Shown piece after piece: positions 31,465 through 37,253 of a DNA stretch of 37,652 nt (its first letter is position 1; each line of letters opens with the position of its first letter). The notes beneath the pieces are model-generated. The model ran no database searches and was not told the DNA's origin. It saw only the letters and a list, made by a program, of their open reading frames with translations. This stretch comes from a virus, in the IMG/VR virus record IMGVR_UViG_3300037084_000036, positions 1 through 37,652 of that record; one strand, written 5' to 3'. Made by a program: the position numbers and the translations under genes.

Positions 31465-32244
31465 TTAGCGGCTGCTGCGTCCGCCGCTTTTTCCCGAGCG
31501 AGAGTTTTGGCGCTCGGCGGCTGGTGACGTAGCTGCTCCTTGGTTTTTTTTCCGGCCACGGCGGCCGGCTTCGGTCGTTTGTTGCTGACGGGGGGGGGTG
31601 TCGGGGTTAATGCCATCGCGGATCTCCTTCGATCGTGGTTGTGCGGCGCGCTCGAGCACCGCGGCGTAATGGGTCATGCAGTCCCCATGACCGCAATAGT
31701 ACCCCGTCCAATCGGTGAGCTCGTAGCCGAGCGGCGCCGCCAGGCGCTCGAGATTCCAGCGGGCGACGCCCAAGTACTCGGGATACATCGCGCTGTTGCC
31801 GAACTTCTGCACCGCGGGGCGCAGGCTCTCGACGTCCCACCCGCCGGTCAATTTCAGCTTCATCCGTACGCCGTCGTTGACCACGACGCCTAAGCGCTGC
31901 GGCCACGGCCGCTCGGAACCGAAAAAAGCCGCGAGCACTTTCCACGGCTCGCCGTACGGATCGAGATCCACGAAGTTGACGGCCAGGTGCGCGCCGGCGC
32001 CGGCGGCGAGTGACTTCACGCAGTCCGATTCGTACACCGCCCAGGTCGGGCGCTGCACGGCGAGCCGTTCAGCCTTTGCCGCCTTTTCCTCGAACGCGAT
32101 CCCCTGCAGGATCTCGCTGTACACCCGCTTCCAGATTTGTCCCAGCCCAGCGTGCGTTTCCAGCACGATCGGGTTCGGGATTTTTTTGAGCAGACTCCAC
32201 CGGAGCGAGGTCTTCCGGTCCAGCGTCGTGTTGTCCTTTTTCAT
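31465..32244 (-). CDS. SAM-dependent methyltransferase-like protein
   Basis: 259 residues from ATG 32244, preceded by AAGGTG; the frame is open further but upstream codes for ParB. Motif I-like 'PIVLETHAGLGQIWKR' and motif IV-like 'AVNFVDLDPYGEPWKVL' (similar to DPYG/DPPY sites) indicate a Rossmann methyltransferase. 'YCGHGDCMTHYAAVLERA' follows near the end. The last 55 residues are basic and low-complexity and begin at a run of nine C (31590-31598 on the + strand as G); a one-base change there would give a more protein-like tail ending at 31461. The substrate (DNA, RNA or protein) is unknown. It is coupled to a ParB-like gene, a pairing often linked to DNA modification in phages. Confidence 0.7.
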   Translation of the reverse strand: MKKDNTTLDRKTSLRWSLLKKIPNPIVLETHAGLGQIWKRVYSEILQGIAFEEKAAKAERLAVQRPTWAVYESDCVKSLAAGAGAHLAVNFVDLDPYGEPWKVLAAFFGSERPWPQRLGVVVNDGVRMKLKLTGGWDVESLRPAVQKFGNSAMYPEYLGVARWNLERLAAPLGYELTDWTGYYCGHGDCMTHYAAVLERAAQPRSKEIRDGINPDTPPRQQQTTEAGRRGRKKNQGAATSPAAERQNSRSGKSGGRSSR

Positions 32245-32866
32245 GTAAATACACCTTGCAGATGGCGAGCAGCGCATCGCCGCGCGCAGCCGTGCCCGTG
32301 GCCGCCAGCGCGCGTTCAATCAAGTTCATGTCCGCGACCGCGATCACCGCCTTGACCACGGGCAGGCCTTTCTGCAGCAGCTCCTCGCCGGTCTTGCTGG
32401 CGCTCGCGAGCGTCGCGCCTTCGGCCTGGTCGCGCAGGTCGTCGAACAGCTGGTTCAATGAACCCGATCCCAACTCGAGATCGTGCAGGAGCTCGGTCAG
32501 CTTCTCGCCGTCCATCACCGCCATGCCCGCCATCGGATCGAGCGAGGCGAGCGCGGCGCGTTCCTCGTCCTCGGTCAACTCGACGTAGCTCACCGGGATC
32601 AGGGGCTCGCCGCGCGCGGCGGCCGCCGCCACCCGCAGATGCCCGTCGATCAGGTGGCCGGTCGTGCGGTTGATGACCGGCTTCTGGATCCAGCCGATGG
32701 TCTCGAGCGAATCCTCGAGCGTTTCGCGCTGCAGCTTCGGATGCACGCGCCAGTTGAGCGGGTTCGCCGTGATCGCGGACGGATCGGCCTGGCCGTCGGC
32801 TACGATGCGATTGCGCCAGCCGGACGGCTGCGCCAGGTCGTGTGGCACGCGAGCGGCGCGCTTCAT
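32069..32866 (-). CDS. ParB/sulfiredoxin-fold nuclease-like protein
   Basis: 265 residues from ATG 32866 (ATGA overlap). 'LNWRVHPKLQRETLEDSLETIGW' (in part), 'KPVINRTTGHLIDGHLRVAAAA' (in part) and 'VSYVELTEDEERAALASLDPM' are the ParB-N core, with the DGH.R motif. 'LIERALAATGTAARGDALLAICKVYL' (in part) is a common C-terminal block. After that, about 58 residues overlap the start of the methyltransferase gene in another frame and look off-frame, so an overlap of 176 bases is unusual and hints at a former fusion. Confidence 0.82.
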   Translation of the reverse strand: MKRAARVPHDLAQPSGWRNRIVADGQADPSAITANPLNWRVHPKLQRETLEDSLETIGWIQKPVINRTTGHLIDGHLRVAAAAARGEPLIPVSYVELTEDEERAALASLDPMAGMAVMDGEKLTELLHDLELGSGSLNQLFDDLRDQAEGATLASASKTGEELLQKGLPVVKAVIAVADMNLIERALAATGTAARGDALLAICKVYLHEKGQHDAGPEDLAPVESAQKNPEPDRAGNARWAGTNLEAGVQRDPAGDRVRGKGGKG

Positions 32867-33474
32867 GGCGTGATCTGCGCTTCGACCCACACGCGCATGC
32901 AGTGGTAGCGTTCCTCGTCCGTCACGCGGCGATAACAAAAATCGTCGTCATTCATGAACTCGATCTCCTGCACCAGAGCCGGCGCGATGCCGAAGGCCTT
33001 CGCGATACCGTCCGGGTCCTCCGGATCGAGCTTGAGCATGTCGATACCGCGCTGCCGTCCCACGCTGCCGATCGCGCAGACCTCGGCGCCCTCGATCAGC
33101 GCACCGGCGATCAGGCGCTTCTCGGACAGCGCATCGAGCGCGGCCAGCAGTTCTTTGAGGAACGCTTGCCCGCGTCTGCCGCGGATCGCCCGGTTCACGG
33201 CGCCGCGCCACAGGTCGATGTTCTCGCAATCGTCGGAATAACCGGATCTGCTCATAGCGCTAACTCCTTTTGCCGGCAGCGCTCTTGAAGGCCTCGGCCA
33301 GTGCTCGGAGGTTTCGGGCGGCATCAACATGGCTTGCAGCATGCGGTGCGCGCACTCGCTACAGACGCCGCGGCGGGTGTCGTGGTTGACCGCGACCCAG
33401 TGACAGGCGCCGCCCATCGCGTCGTCGCAGGCGTGCAGGTCATCGCAGCCACAGCCGATGCACGCGACCACCAT
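32863..33474 (-). CDS. Zinc-ribbon protein in frame with a conserved phage hypothetical; internal start at 33255
   Basis: 203 residues if started at ATG 33474. The N-terminal part 'CIGCGCDDLHACDD' to 'RRGVCSECAHRM' has a Cys cluster and is usually a separate small phage protein. The C-terminal 130 residues ('SRSGYSDDCENIDLWRGAV', 'RGRRGQAFLKELLAALDAL', 'EVCAIGSVGRQRGIDM') are another widespread phage protein of unknown role. No stop separates them, but AAAAGGAG lies eight bases before ATG 33255, so the second part is probably also made alone (32863-33255). Confidence 0.75.
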   Translation of the reverse strand: MVVACIGCGCDDLHACDDAMGGACHWVAVNHDTRRGVCSECAHRMLQAMLMPPETSEHWPRPSRALPAKGVSAMSRSGYSDDCENIDLWRGAVNRAIRGRRGQAFLKELLAALDALSEKRLIAGALIEGAEVCAIGSVGRQRGIDMLKLDPEDPDGIAKAFGIAPALVQEIEFMNDDDFCYRRVTDEERYHCMRVWVEAQITP

Positions 33475-33527
33475 CAGCGGCCGCTCGCGGCGGCGCCGGT
33501 TCGGGGAAACTTGCAGCACGGCGCCCA

Positions 33528-33776
33528 CTAAAGTGCATCCGGGCGATGCAGATTCGGCGGCTCGGCGTGCAGCAGCTGCGGCTGCAGCGGATGACCAAAG
33601 GTCAAGATCTGGTGCCAGATCCGGCCATGCACCAGCAGCTGCCAGCGCTCGCGCCAGGTGAGCGACCAGCAGCACGTCACCGTGCCATCGGCGGCGACGT
33701 GCGCGGGCATGGCGACGTATTCCGGCTGATGCTCCGCAATGATGGTGGTGCGGCCGGGGAAGTCGGTTAGCTGCAT
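33528..33776 (-). CDS. Conserved small phage protein
   Basis: 82 residues, ATG 33776, with AAAAGGAGCACCAAACC upstream. 'MQLTDFPGRTTIIAEHQPEYVAMP' (in part) and 'CCWSLTWRERWQLLVHGRIWHQ' (in part), then 'LTFGHPLQPQLL', are familiar from many temperate phages of Gram-negative bacteria, always without known function. It is the first gene of the leftward ParB-containing operon. Confidence 0.8.
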   Translation of the reverse strand: MQLTDFPGRTTIIAEHQPEYVAMPAHVAADGTVTCCWSLTWRERWQLLVHGRIWHQILTFGHPLQPQLLHAEPPNLHRPDAL

Positions 33777-33800
33777 GGTTTGGTGCTCCTTTTGCCGTAG

Positions 33801-33835
33801 CTGGTTGGATATACAGTGCCCGGGGAAGAACGCAA
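33801..33835 (-). promoter_or_regulatory. Leftward promoter with overlapping LexA-like box
   Basis: On the minus strand TTGCGT (33830-33835), a 16-bp spacer and TATATC (33808-33813) make a sigma-70-like promoter for the gene at 33776. CTGTATATCCAACCAG (33801-33816) fits the LexA layout CTGT-N8-ACAG with one mismatch and covers the -10. This suggests SOS control of the ParB operon; it rests on one mismatched site only. Confidence 0.45.
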
Positions 33836-33858
33836 TAGGAAGCCCGTAGCGCCGACTT

Positions 33859-33890
33859 GGGGGGTGGGGGCGGTAGGGTGGTAGGGGGGG
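33859..33890 (+). other. G-quadruplex motif
   Basis: Four G-runs of 6, 5, 3 and 7 bases (33859-33864, 33866-33870, 33876-33878, 33884-33890) are separated by loops of 1, 5 and 5 bases. This meets the G3+N1-7 rule on the + strand. It lies between the leftward promoter and attP. Confidence 0.6.
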
Positions 33891-34001
33891 TGCCGGGTGT
33901 TACCGGAGGGCGCGCGGCTTTGCGCCTTGGATGGTGCGCCCTGGGCGTGCTTGTGGCGTGAGGGCGGCCGGGGGGTGCGCCCTGGCGTGAAGTCCGGAAA
34001 C

Positions 34002-34239
34002 TGTCCCAACCCCCCTGGGACAATGGGACAAGTGGGAAAAATGGGCGCGTGTAAGTGGTTGAAAAGTGGCTCCCCGGGACGGATTCGAACCGCCGACCAA
34101 CGGATTAGCAGTCCGTTAGGATTTTGAGATTTTTGAAGGGGTTGAGCGCAATTCTGTCCCATCTGGGAGCCCAACAAAGCCGCCCCGGTTACGGTTGGCC
34201 CCGAGCCGTGGGACAGCGCGCCCATGTGGGACTTTGGTC
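34002..34239. other. attP: Phage attachment site region (attP) with tRNA 3'-half core and arm repeats
   Basis: The core, 34067-34116, read on the minus strand, is a tRNA 3' half: anticodon stem-loop ACGGA-CTGCTAA-TCCGT, a 5-base variable region, a T-arm with GGTTCGAATCC, the acceptor strand CCGGGGA, G and CCA. No D-arm or 5' acceptor strand follows, so it is not a working tRNA gene. The sequence TGGGACA or its complement flanks it: 34002-34008, 34016-34022, 34024-34030 on one side and 34155-34161, 34209-34215, 34227-34233 (TGGGACT) on the other, as expected for integrase arm sites. The anticodon reads GCU, but the short variable loop is not that of a normal tRNA-Ser. Confidence 0.75.
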
Positions 34240-34254
34240 CGTTGGCGCGGCCGT

Positions 34255-34479
34255 TCATTCGCGCACCTTCGTTATTTCCATCCGCACACGCTTGCCAGTT
34301 GGCGTACGGACAAAGATCGCCGCGCCGTAGCCGTAGCTCTCGATCTGTCCGCGCCGCAAGCGGTCTCCGTGGTCCCAAGTGACCTCGGTGCCTATCGGGT
34401 AGTCGATCTCCATTTGCTTGGCTGCCTTGTGCTGTAGTAGCACGGCGTGTGCGAGGAGCTTTTTGGTTTTGGTGGTCAC
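34255..34479 (-). CDS. Small hypothetical protein
   Basis: 74 residues from GTG 34479, which overlaps the previous TGA (GTGA); a TTG at 34500 in the same frame is less likely. 'IDYPIGTEVTWDHGDRLRRGQIESYGYG' (in part) looks like a small beta-barrel of the KOW/SH3 or PUA kind, with 'IFVRTPTGKRVRMEI' after it. It is the last gene of the leftward array and ends near attP. The function is unknown. Confidence 0.65.
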   Translation of the reverse strand: MTTKTKKLLAHAVLLQHKAAKQMEIDYPIGTEVTWDHGDRLRRGQIESYGYGAAIFVRTPTGKRVRMEITKVRE

Positions 34480-34856
34480 CCGAGAATCCAGCGCGTGCAA
34501 TAGCCGCTGAAGGGGAGCGCCGCTTTGCCGTACTGCGAGGCGAACCAGTCCGCCATCGTCAGCGCGTTCTCGAATCCATCGCGGCGCGCGAAGTCATCGG
34601 CCATCCATGACGCCAAACCTATACCCCGAATCTTGACCTTGCCGCGCGCCGGATCAATCTCAACTGCGAAACAGTCGGACACGGTCCCGGTCGCAAGCAG
34701 GCGCGTCGCCTTGGTGCGAAGTCCGGTGTAGAGCTTAACCGTCTCGCCGAGCCGGGGCACGCGCCCGTCCTTGCGGTGCAGCCGGATCGTTTGCCGTTTC
34801 GCGCCGGTTGCAACGCTCTCGGCGAACTGCCGTTTGAAATTAAACACGACCGTCAT
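34476..34856 (-). CDS. ASCH/PUA-like domain protein
   Basis: 126 residues, ATGA overlap with the LysM gene stop. 'FNFKRQFAESVATGAKRQTIRLHR' (in part), 'RVPRLGETVKLYTGLRTKATRLL' (in part) and 'FENALTMADWFASQYG' follow the ASCH layout, where a Lys/Arg-rich pocket binds RNA or modified nucleotides. Similar genes are common in temperate phages. The role is unknown. Confidence 0.7.
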   Translation of the reverse strand: MTVVFNFKRQFAESVATGAKRQTIRLHRKDGRVPRLGETVKLYTGLRTKATRLLATGTVSDCFAVEIDPARGKVKIRGIGLASWMADDFARRDGFENALTMADWFASQYGKAALPFSGYCTRWILG

Positions 34857-35032
34857 CGCACCGGCTCCGCTCGCAGCGGCGGGAGCTCGAGCACCTGGCC
34901 CGGGTAGATCAAATCCGGATTCTTGATCTGTGGGTTGGCCTGCAAGATGTCGAACCAGGCGAGCGGATCGCCGAGCTCGCGGCTCGCAATGCTCGCGAGC
35001 GTGTCGCCAGCTTGGACGGTGTAGGTAGCCAT
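34853..35032 (-). CDS. 59-residue LysM-domain protein, copy A
   Basis: The protein is one LysM unit: 'YTVQAGDTLASIASRELG', 'WFDILQANPQIKNPDLIYPG' and 'QVLELPP'. There is no signal peptide or other domain. It is 78 percent identical (46 of 59 by eye) to copy B just upstream, and its ATG overlaps copy B's TGA. The sequence also recalls short tail proteins of the gpX type, which have a LysM-like fold, so a structural or peptidoglycan-binding role are both possible. Confidence 0.8.
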   Translation of the reverse strand: MATYTVQAGDTLASIASRELGDPLAWFDILQANPQIKNPDLIYPGQVLELPPLRAEPVR

Positions 35033-35211
35033 CAGCGCACCTGCTCCGCTCGGCGCGGCGGGAGCTCGAGCACCTGGCCCGGGAAGATCAATTCCGGATT
35101 CCCGATCTGCGGGTTGAGACCCCAGATGTCGGGCCACGCGAGCGCATTGCCGAGTTCGCGCCTCGCAATGCTCGAGAGCGTATCGCCGGCTTGGACGGTG
35201 TAGGTAGCCAT
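35032..35211 (-). CDS. 59-residue LysM-domain protein, copy B
   Basis: ATG 35211 overlaps the stop of the GIY-YIG gene (TGATG). The sequence runs 'MATYTVQAGDTLSSIARREL', 'WPDIWGLNPQIGNPELIFPG', 'QVLELPPRRAEQVR'. It is a tandem duplicate of copy A with the same length and the same start and stop junctions. The duplication is recent enough that most of the DNA still aligns. Confidence 0.8.
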   Translation of the reverse strand: MATYTVQAGDTLSSIARRELGNALAWPDIWGLNPQIGNPELIFPGQVLELPPRRAEQVR

Positions 35212-35645
35212 CAGCGCACCGGCTTCACTTTTGAGCCGAGCTCGAACTGCCCGGCGGTGCTCAGATCAACCTGATCGAAATGGGCATTGATCAGACGGCA
35301 GGCTTGACCGAATGCTTCGCCGCGGTCCATGTCCATATTTTGCCCGCGACTTCCACGAGGCATCGGGCCTTTTCGATCTTGGATATTGAGCAGCGGTTTC
35401 TCGCGCAAAATCGCGCGGCGTTCGTGGTGGCGTGCGTCCCCTCTGGACTCGAAGCGCTGTATGTGAATGACCCGCGCTCGATCAAAAAAAACAGATGATC
35501 CAGCGTGAGTCTCGAGCCGGCTAAGCACAGAGTTGCTTATTCCCACGTAGATCAATCGGCCGACGTCATCGAAGACGCGGTACAGACAAAAACGGTAGGG
35601 AGATCTGGGCGGAAGTCTCACCGCGCGTAACTCCGACTCGTTCAT
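35211..35645 (-). CDS. GIY-YIG nuclease-domain protein
   Basis: 144 residues from ATG 35645 with GGTGCGCTG upstream; the same frame runs on to 35879 without a stop, so a 222-residue fusion is an alternative. 'FCLYRVFDDVGRLIYVGISNSVLSRLETH' (in part) holds the two GIY-YIG strands (Y-R-V/ Y-V-G) and the conserved Arg; 'ESRGDARHHERRAILREKPLLN' (in part) supplies the Glu and Asn. The C-terminus ends VKPVR like the integrase. Such enzymes cut DNA; here it could be a homing nuclease or defence component. Confidence 0.78.
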   Translation of the reverse strand: MNESELRAVRLPPRSPYRFCLYRVFDDVGRLIYVGISNSVLSRLETHAGSSVFFDRARVIHIQRFESRGDARHHERRAILREKPLLNIQDRKGPMPRGSRGQNMDMDRGEAFGQACRLINAHFDQVDLSTAGQFELGSKVKPVR

Positions 35646-35879
35646 CAGCGCACCGTCTTCGCCTTGAAGGCCGGGTCCGCGTGTAGCGCTCGCATGCGCG
35701 CGGCGAGTTCGACGATCCACCGGCTTGGCTGGATAGCGGCAGGAATACGGGCAGCCCGGTCCGTGTATTTTTCGGAGGTGCTGCACCTGGCTCTCAAGTT
35801 CAATCGCCTTGGCGCTCCCGGTCGGGCGACGGTACCGAACTTCCTCGCGCCCATCAGGCCATGTGTAAACGACCTCCAT
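35645..35879 (-). CDS. Small phage hypothetical protein, probably frameshifted
   Basis: ATG 35879 opens 'MEVVYTWPDGREEVRYRRPT' and continues with 'AIELESQVQHLRKIHGPGCP' (in part), which looks genuine. After about residue 45 the frame becomes Arg-rich, while the +/-1 frame reads 'SRWIVELAARMRALHADPAF' (in part) and stops at 35645 with KTVR-TGA in the junction pattern shared by its neighbours. So one base was probably gained or lost near 35720-35750, or two genes overlap here. In the first frame it joins the GIY-YIG gene. Confidence 0.5.
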
Positions 35880-36031
35880 CAGCGCACCGGCTTGAGCGTT
35901 TGCGCTCGCACGTAGCGCACCAGCATCCCGGCGTCGTGGCCGAGCACGTTTATCAGGCGCTCGCGGCCCCGCTCGAGGTTGCGGCTAGAGCGCGCGATTG
36001 CGCCCTTAGGCGTCCAGCGGCGCGCGGCCAT
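35879..36031 (-). CDS. 50-residue ORF carrying a duplicated integrase C-terminus
   Basis: Read from ATG 36031 it starts 'MAARRWTPKGAIARSSRNLE' and ends 'NVLGHDAGMLVRYVRAQTL' plus KPVR. The last 23 residues equal the end of the integrase, including the LGH motif and the active-site Tyr. At DNA level 35877-35950 and 36274-36347 agree in 67 of 74 bases by eye. It cannot be a working recombinase; it may be a by-product of unequal recombination that kept an open frame. Confidence 0.7.
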   Translation of the reverse strand: MAARRWTPKGAIARSSRNLERGRERLINVLGHDAGMLVRYVRAQTLKPVR

Positions 36032-36276
36032 CAGCGCCACGTCACTGCCACTGCAACCGCCTCTGATACCCGCACGCGGTCTAGCAGATAGCAGCCGCGC
36101 ACGCCGTCAAGCCAGATGACGGCGCTGTGCCCGCTTAGCACTTCGGCGGCGCTGCGCGTTTTGGTCTGCAGCTGCTCGCCGTTGTCCCTGGTCAGCACGA
36201 CATCGCAGCCAACCGGATTGACGGCGTTCCACGCATCGCACTCCGCCTGGAGTTTTGCCACCTTGCGCGCGCCCAT
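36031..36276 (-). CDS. Small hypothetical protein
   Basis: 81 residues from ATG 36276, which overlaps the integrase stop. 'GARKVAKLQAECDAWNAVNPVGCDVVLTR' (in part) and 'HSAVIWLDGVRGCYLLDRV' resemble a small phage protein of unknown role seen beside integrases. Its end differs from the -KPVR pattern (AVAVTWR). No motif for function is visible. Confidence 0.7.
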   Translation of the reverse strand: MGARKVAKLQAECDAWNAVNPVGCDVVLTRDNGEQLQTKTRSAAEVLSGHSAVIWLDGVRGCYLLDRVRVSEAVAVAVTWR

Positions 36277-37253
36277 CAGCGCACCGGCTTCAAGGTCTGC
36301 GCGCGCACATAGCGCACCAGCATGCCGGCGTCGTGGCCGAGCACGTTGTGCGTTGCATCGCTCGCGGCCTTCGGGCGAAGCTCGCGGAATTTGAACGCCG
36401 CGCCGAAGCGTTTCATGGCGCACTGCAGACCGTCCATCGTGTAGGGACGTCCCGCCGCGCTCACGAACACGTGCTCGCAGGTGGACCGCGCCAGCGCGAG
36501 ATCCACGAAGTGTTTAAGCCGCGGGCTCCAGCTGATCTTGCGCAGCTTGCCATCCTTCGACTGGCGGAGCTCGATCCCAAAGTCGGTAATGTTCGCGCGC
36601 TGCAAGATCCGCAAGTCGCCCTGGCGCAGGCCGGTCAGGTACGCGACCGCAAAGAGCTCCGCGAGGCACGGCGGCGCGCGGTCGAGCTCCGCGCTCAAGA
36701 CCTCGTCCGGCACGTAGACCTTGCTCGGGGTTTCCTTGTTGCGCCGCACGCCGTAGCACGGATTCGTGCCGCACCAGCCGAAGCGCATTCCCCAGGAAAT
36801 GATCGCGCCCAAGGTCGCGCGCTCGCGATTGCCGCCGATCGGCGCGCCCTCGACTTTGCGCAGCTGCAGGTACTGCGCGACGTGCGTCGCCTCGAGCGTG
36901 TTCAGCAGCATGTGCCCGAAGTGGTGCTGCAGGCGGCCGTTGATCTGGCGCAGATACTCGGGCTGCGTCGCGGGCTTCAATTCGCCGAGCGCGCGCGCCA
37001 CGTACAGGATCATCAGCTGCCCATAGGTCGCGGGCCGGTCCGACGTGTAGACCTGGAGCGCCGTGTACAGCGCGGCCGCGCCTTCGTCGACGCGCGTCAA
37101 CGGTAGGTCTTTGCCTTCGTGCCGGTAGTAGTAGCGGCCGTGCTTTTCGCGGACCTTTGGCGGCAGGTGCTTGACCACCGTCGGCTTCGGCAGCGTCGGC
37201 TTGGGCGCGACCGGGAACAGAATGATTTTGCTGTCGTCGTCGTTGATGCTCAT
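36276..37253 (-). CDS. int: Tyrosine-type phage integrase
   Basis: 325 residues from ATG 37253 (ATGA overlap with the upstream gene); ATG 37262 would add three residues. The arm-binding/core-binding part runs to about 175 ('RYYYRHEGKDLPL', 'TATYGQLMILYVARAL' region). Catalytic residues are Arg210 in 'AYLTGLRQGDL', Lys in 'QSKDGKLRKISW', the box II 'FRELRPKAASD' where the usual His is Arg290 and Arg293 is kept, His307 in 'NVLGHDAGM' and Tyr315 in 'LVRYVR'. The missing His is usual in one integrase subgroup. It should integrate the genome at the tRNA whose 3' half is in attP, 2.2 kb downstream. Confidence 0.92.
   Translation of the reverse strand: MSINDDDSKIILFPVAPKPTLPKPTVVKHLPPKVREKHGRYYYRHEGKDLPLTRVDEGAAALYTALQVYTSDRPATYGQLMILYVARALGELKPATQPEYLRQINGRLQHHFGHMLLNTLEATHVAQYLQLRKVEGAPIGGNRERATLGAIISWGMRFGWCGTNPCYGVRRNKETPSKVYVPDEVLSAELDRAPPCLAELFAVAYLTGLRQGDLRILQRANITDFGIELRQSKDGKLRKISWSPRLKHFVDLALARSTCEHVFVSAAGRPYTMDGLQCAMKRFGAAFKFRELRPKAASDATHNVLGHDAGMLVRYVRAQTLKPVR

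Larger units (their letters stand above)
33777..34001. other. Intergenic G-rich stretch between promoter and attP
   Basis: No gene is supported here. It carries the leftward promoter with a LexA-like box at its left end, a G-quadruplex motif, and then G/C-rich sequence up to the attP arms. The long antisense and sense ORFs that cross it are rich in Arg/Gly/Pro and pass through the tRNA fragment, which marks them as spurious. Confidence 0.6.
34854..36291 (-). repeat. Series of near-identical gene-junction repeats
   Basis: The + strand sequence CATCAGCGCACCGGCTTC is found exactly at 35209-35226 and 36274-36291. Close variants are at 35030-35047, 35643-35660 and 35877-35894, and more changed ones at 36029-36043 and 34854-34868. 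Each is a start/stop junction on the minus strand: GGTGCGC, TGA and ATG overlapping as TGATG. As a result unrelated proteins end in -KPVR, -EPVR, -EQVR or -KTVR. The extent given spans all seven junctions. Confidence 0.85.

Noticed and set aside
34067-34141. Complete tRNA gene on the minus strand
   Set aside because: Only the anticodon arm, T-arm and 3' acceptor strand are present. The following bases do not form a D-arm or a matching 5' acceptor strand, so it is an attachment-site fragment.
33767-34378. 203-residue leftward ORF and small rightward ORFs across the attP region
   Set aside because: They translate the tRNA fragment (typical 'WSAVRIRPGEP' or 'VGGSNPSRGAT' strings) and G/C-rich intergenic DNA, and have no ribosome binding site or coupling.
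34854-36291. CRISPR or integron attC array
   Set aside because: The repeats are short, unevenly spaced by whole genes, and coincide with stop/start codons; no palindromic repeat-spacer structure or attC-like folding is visible.
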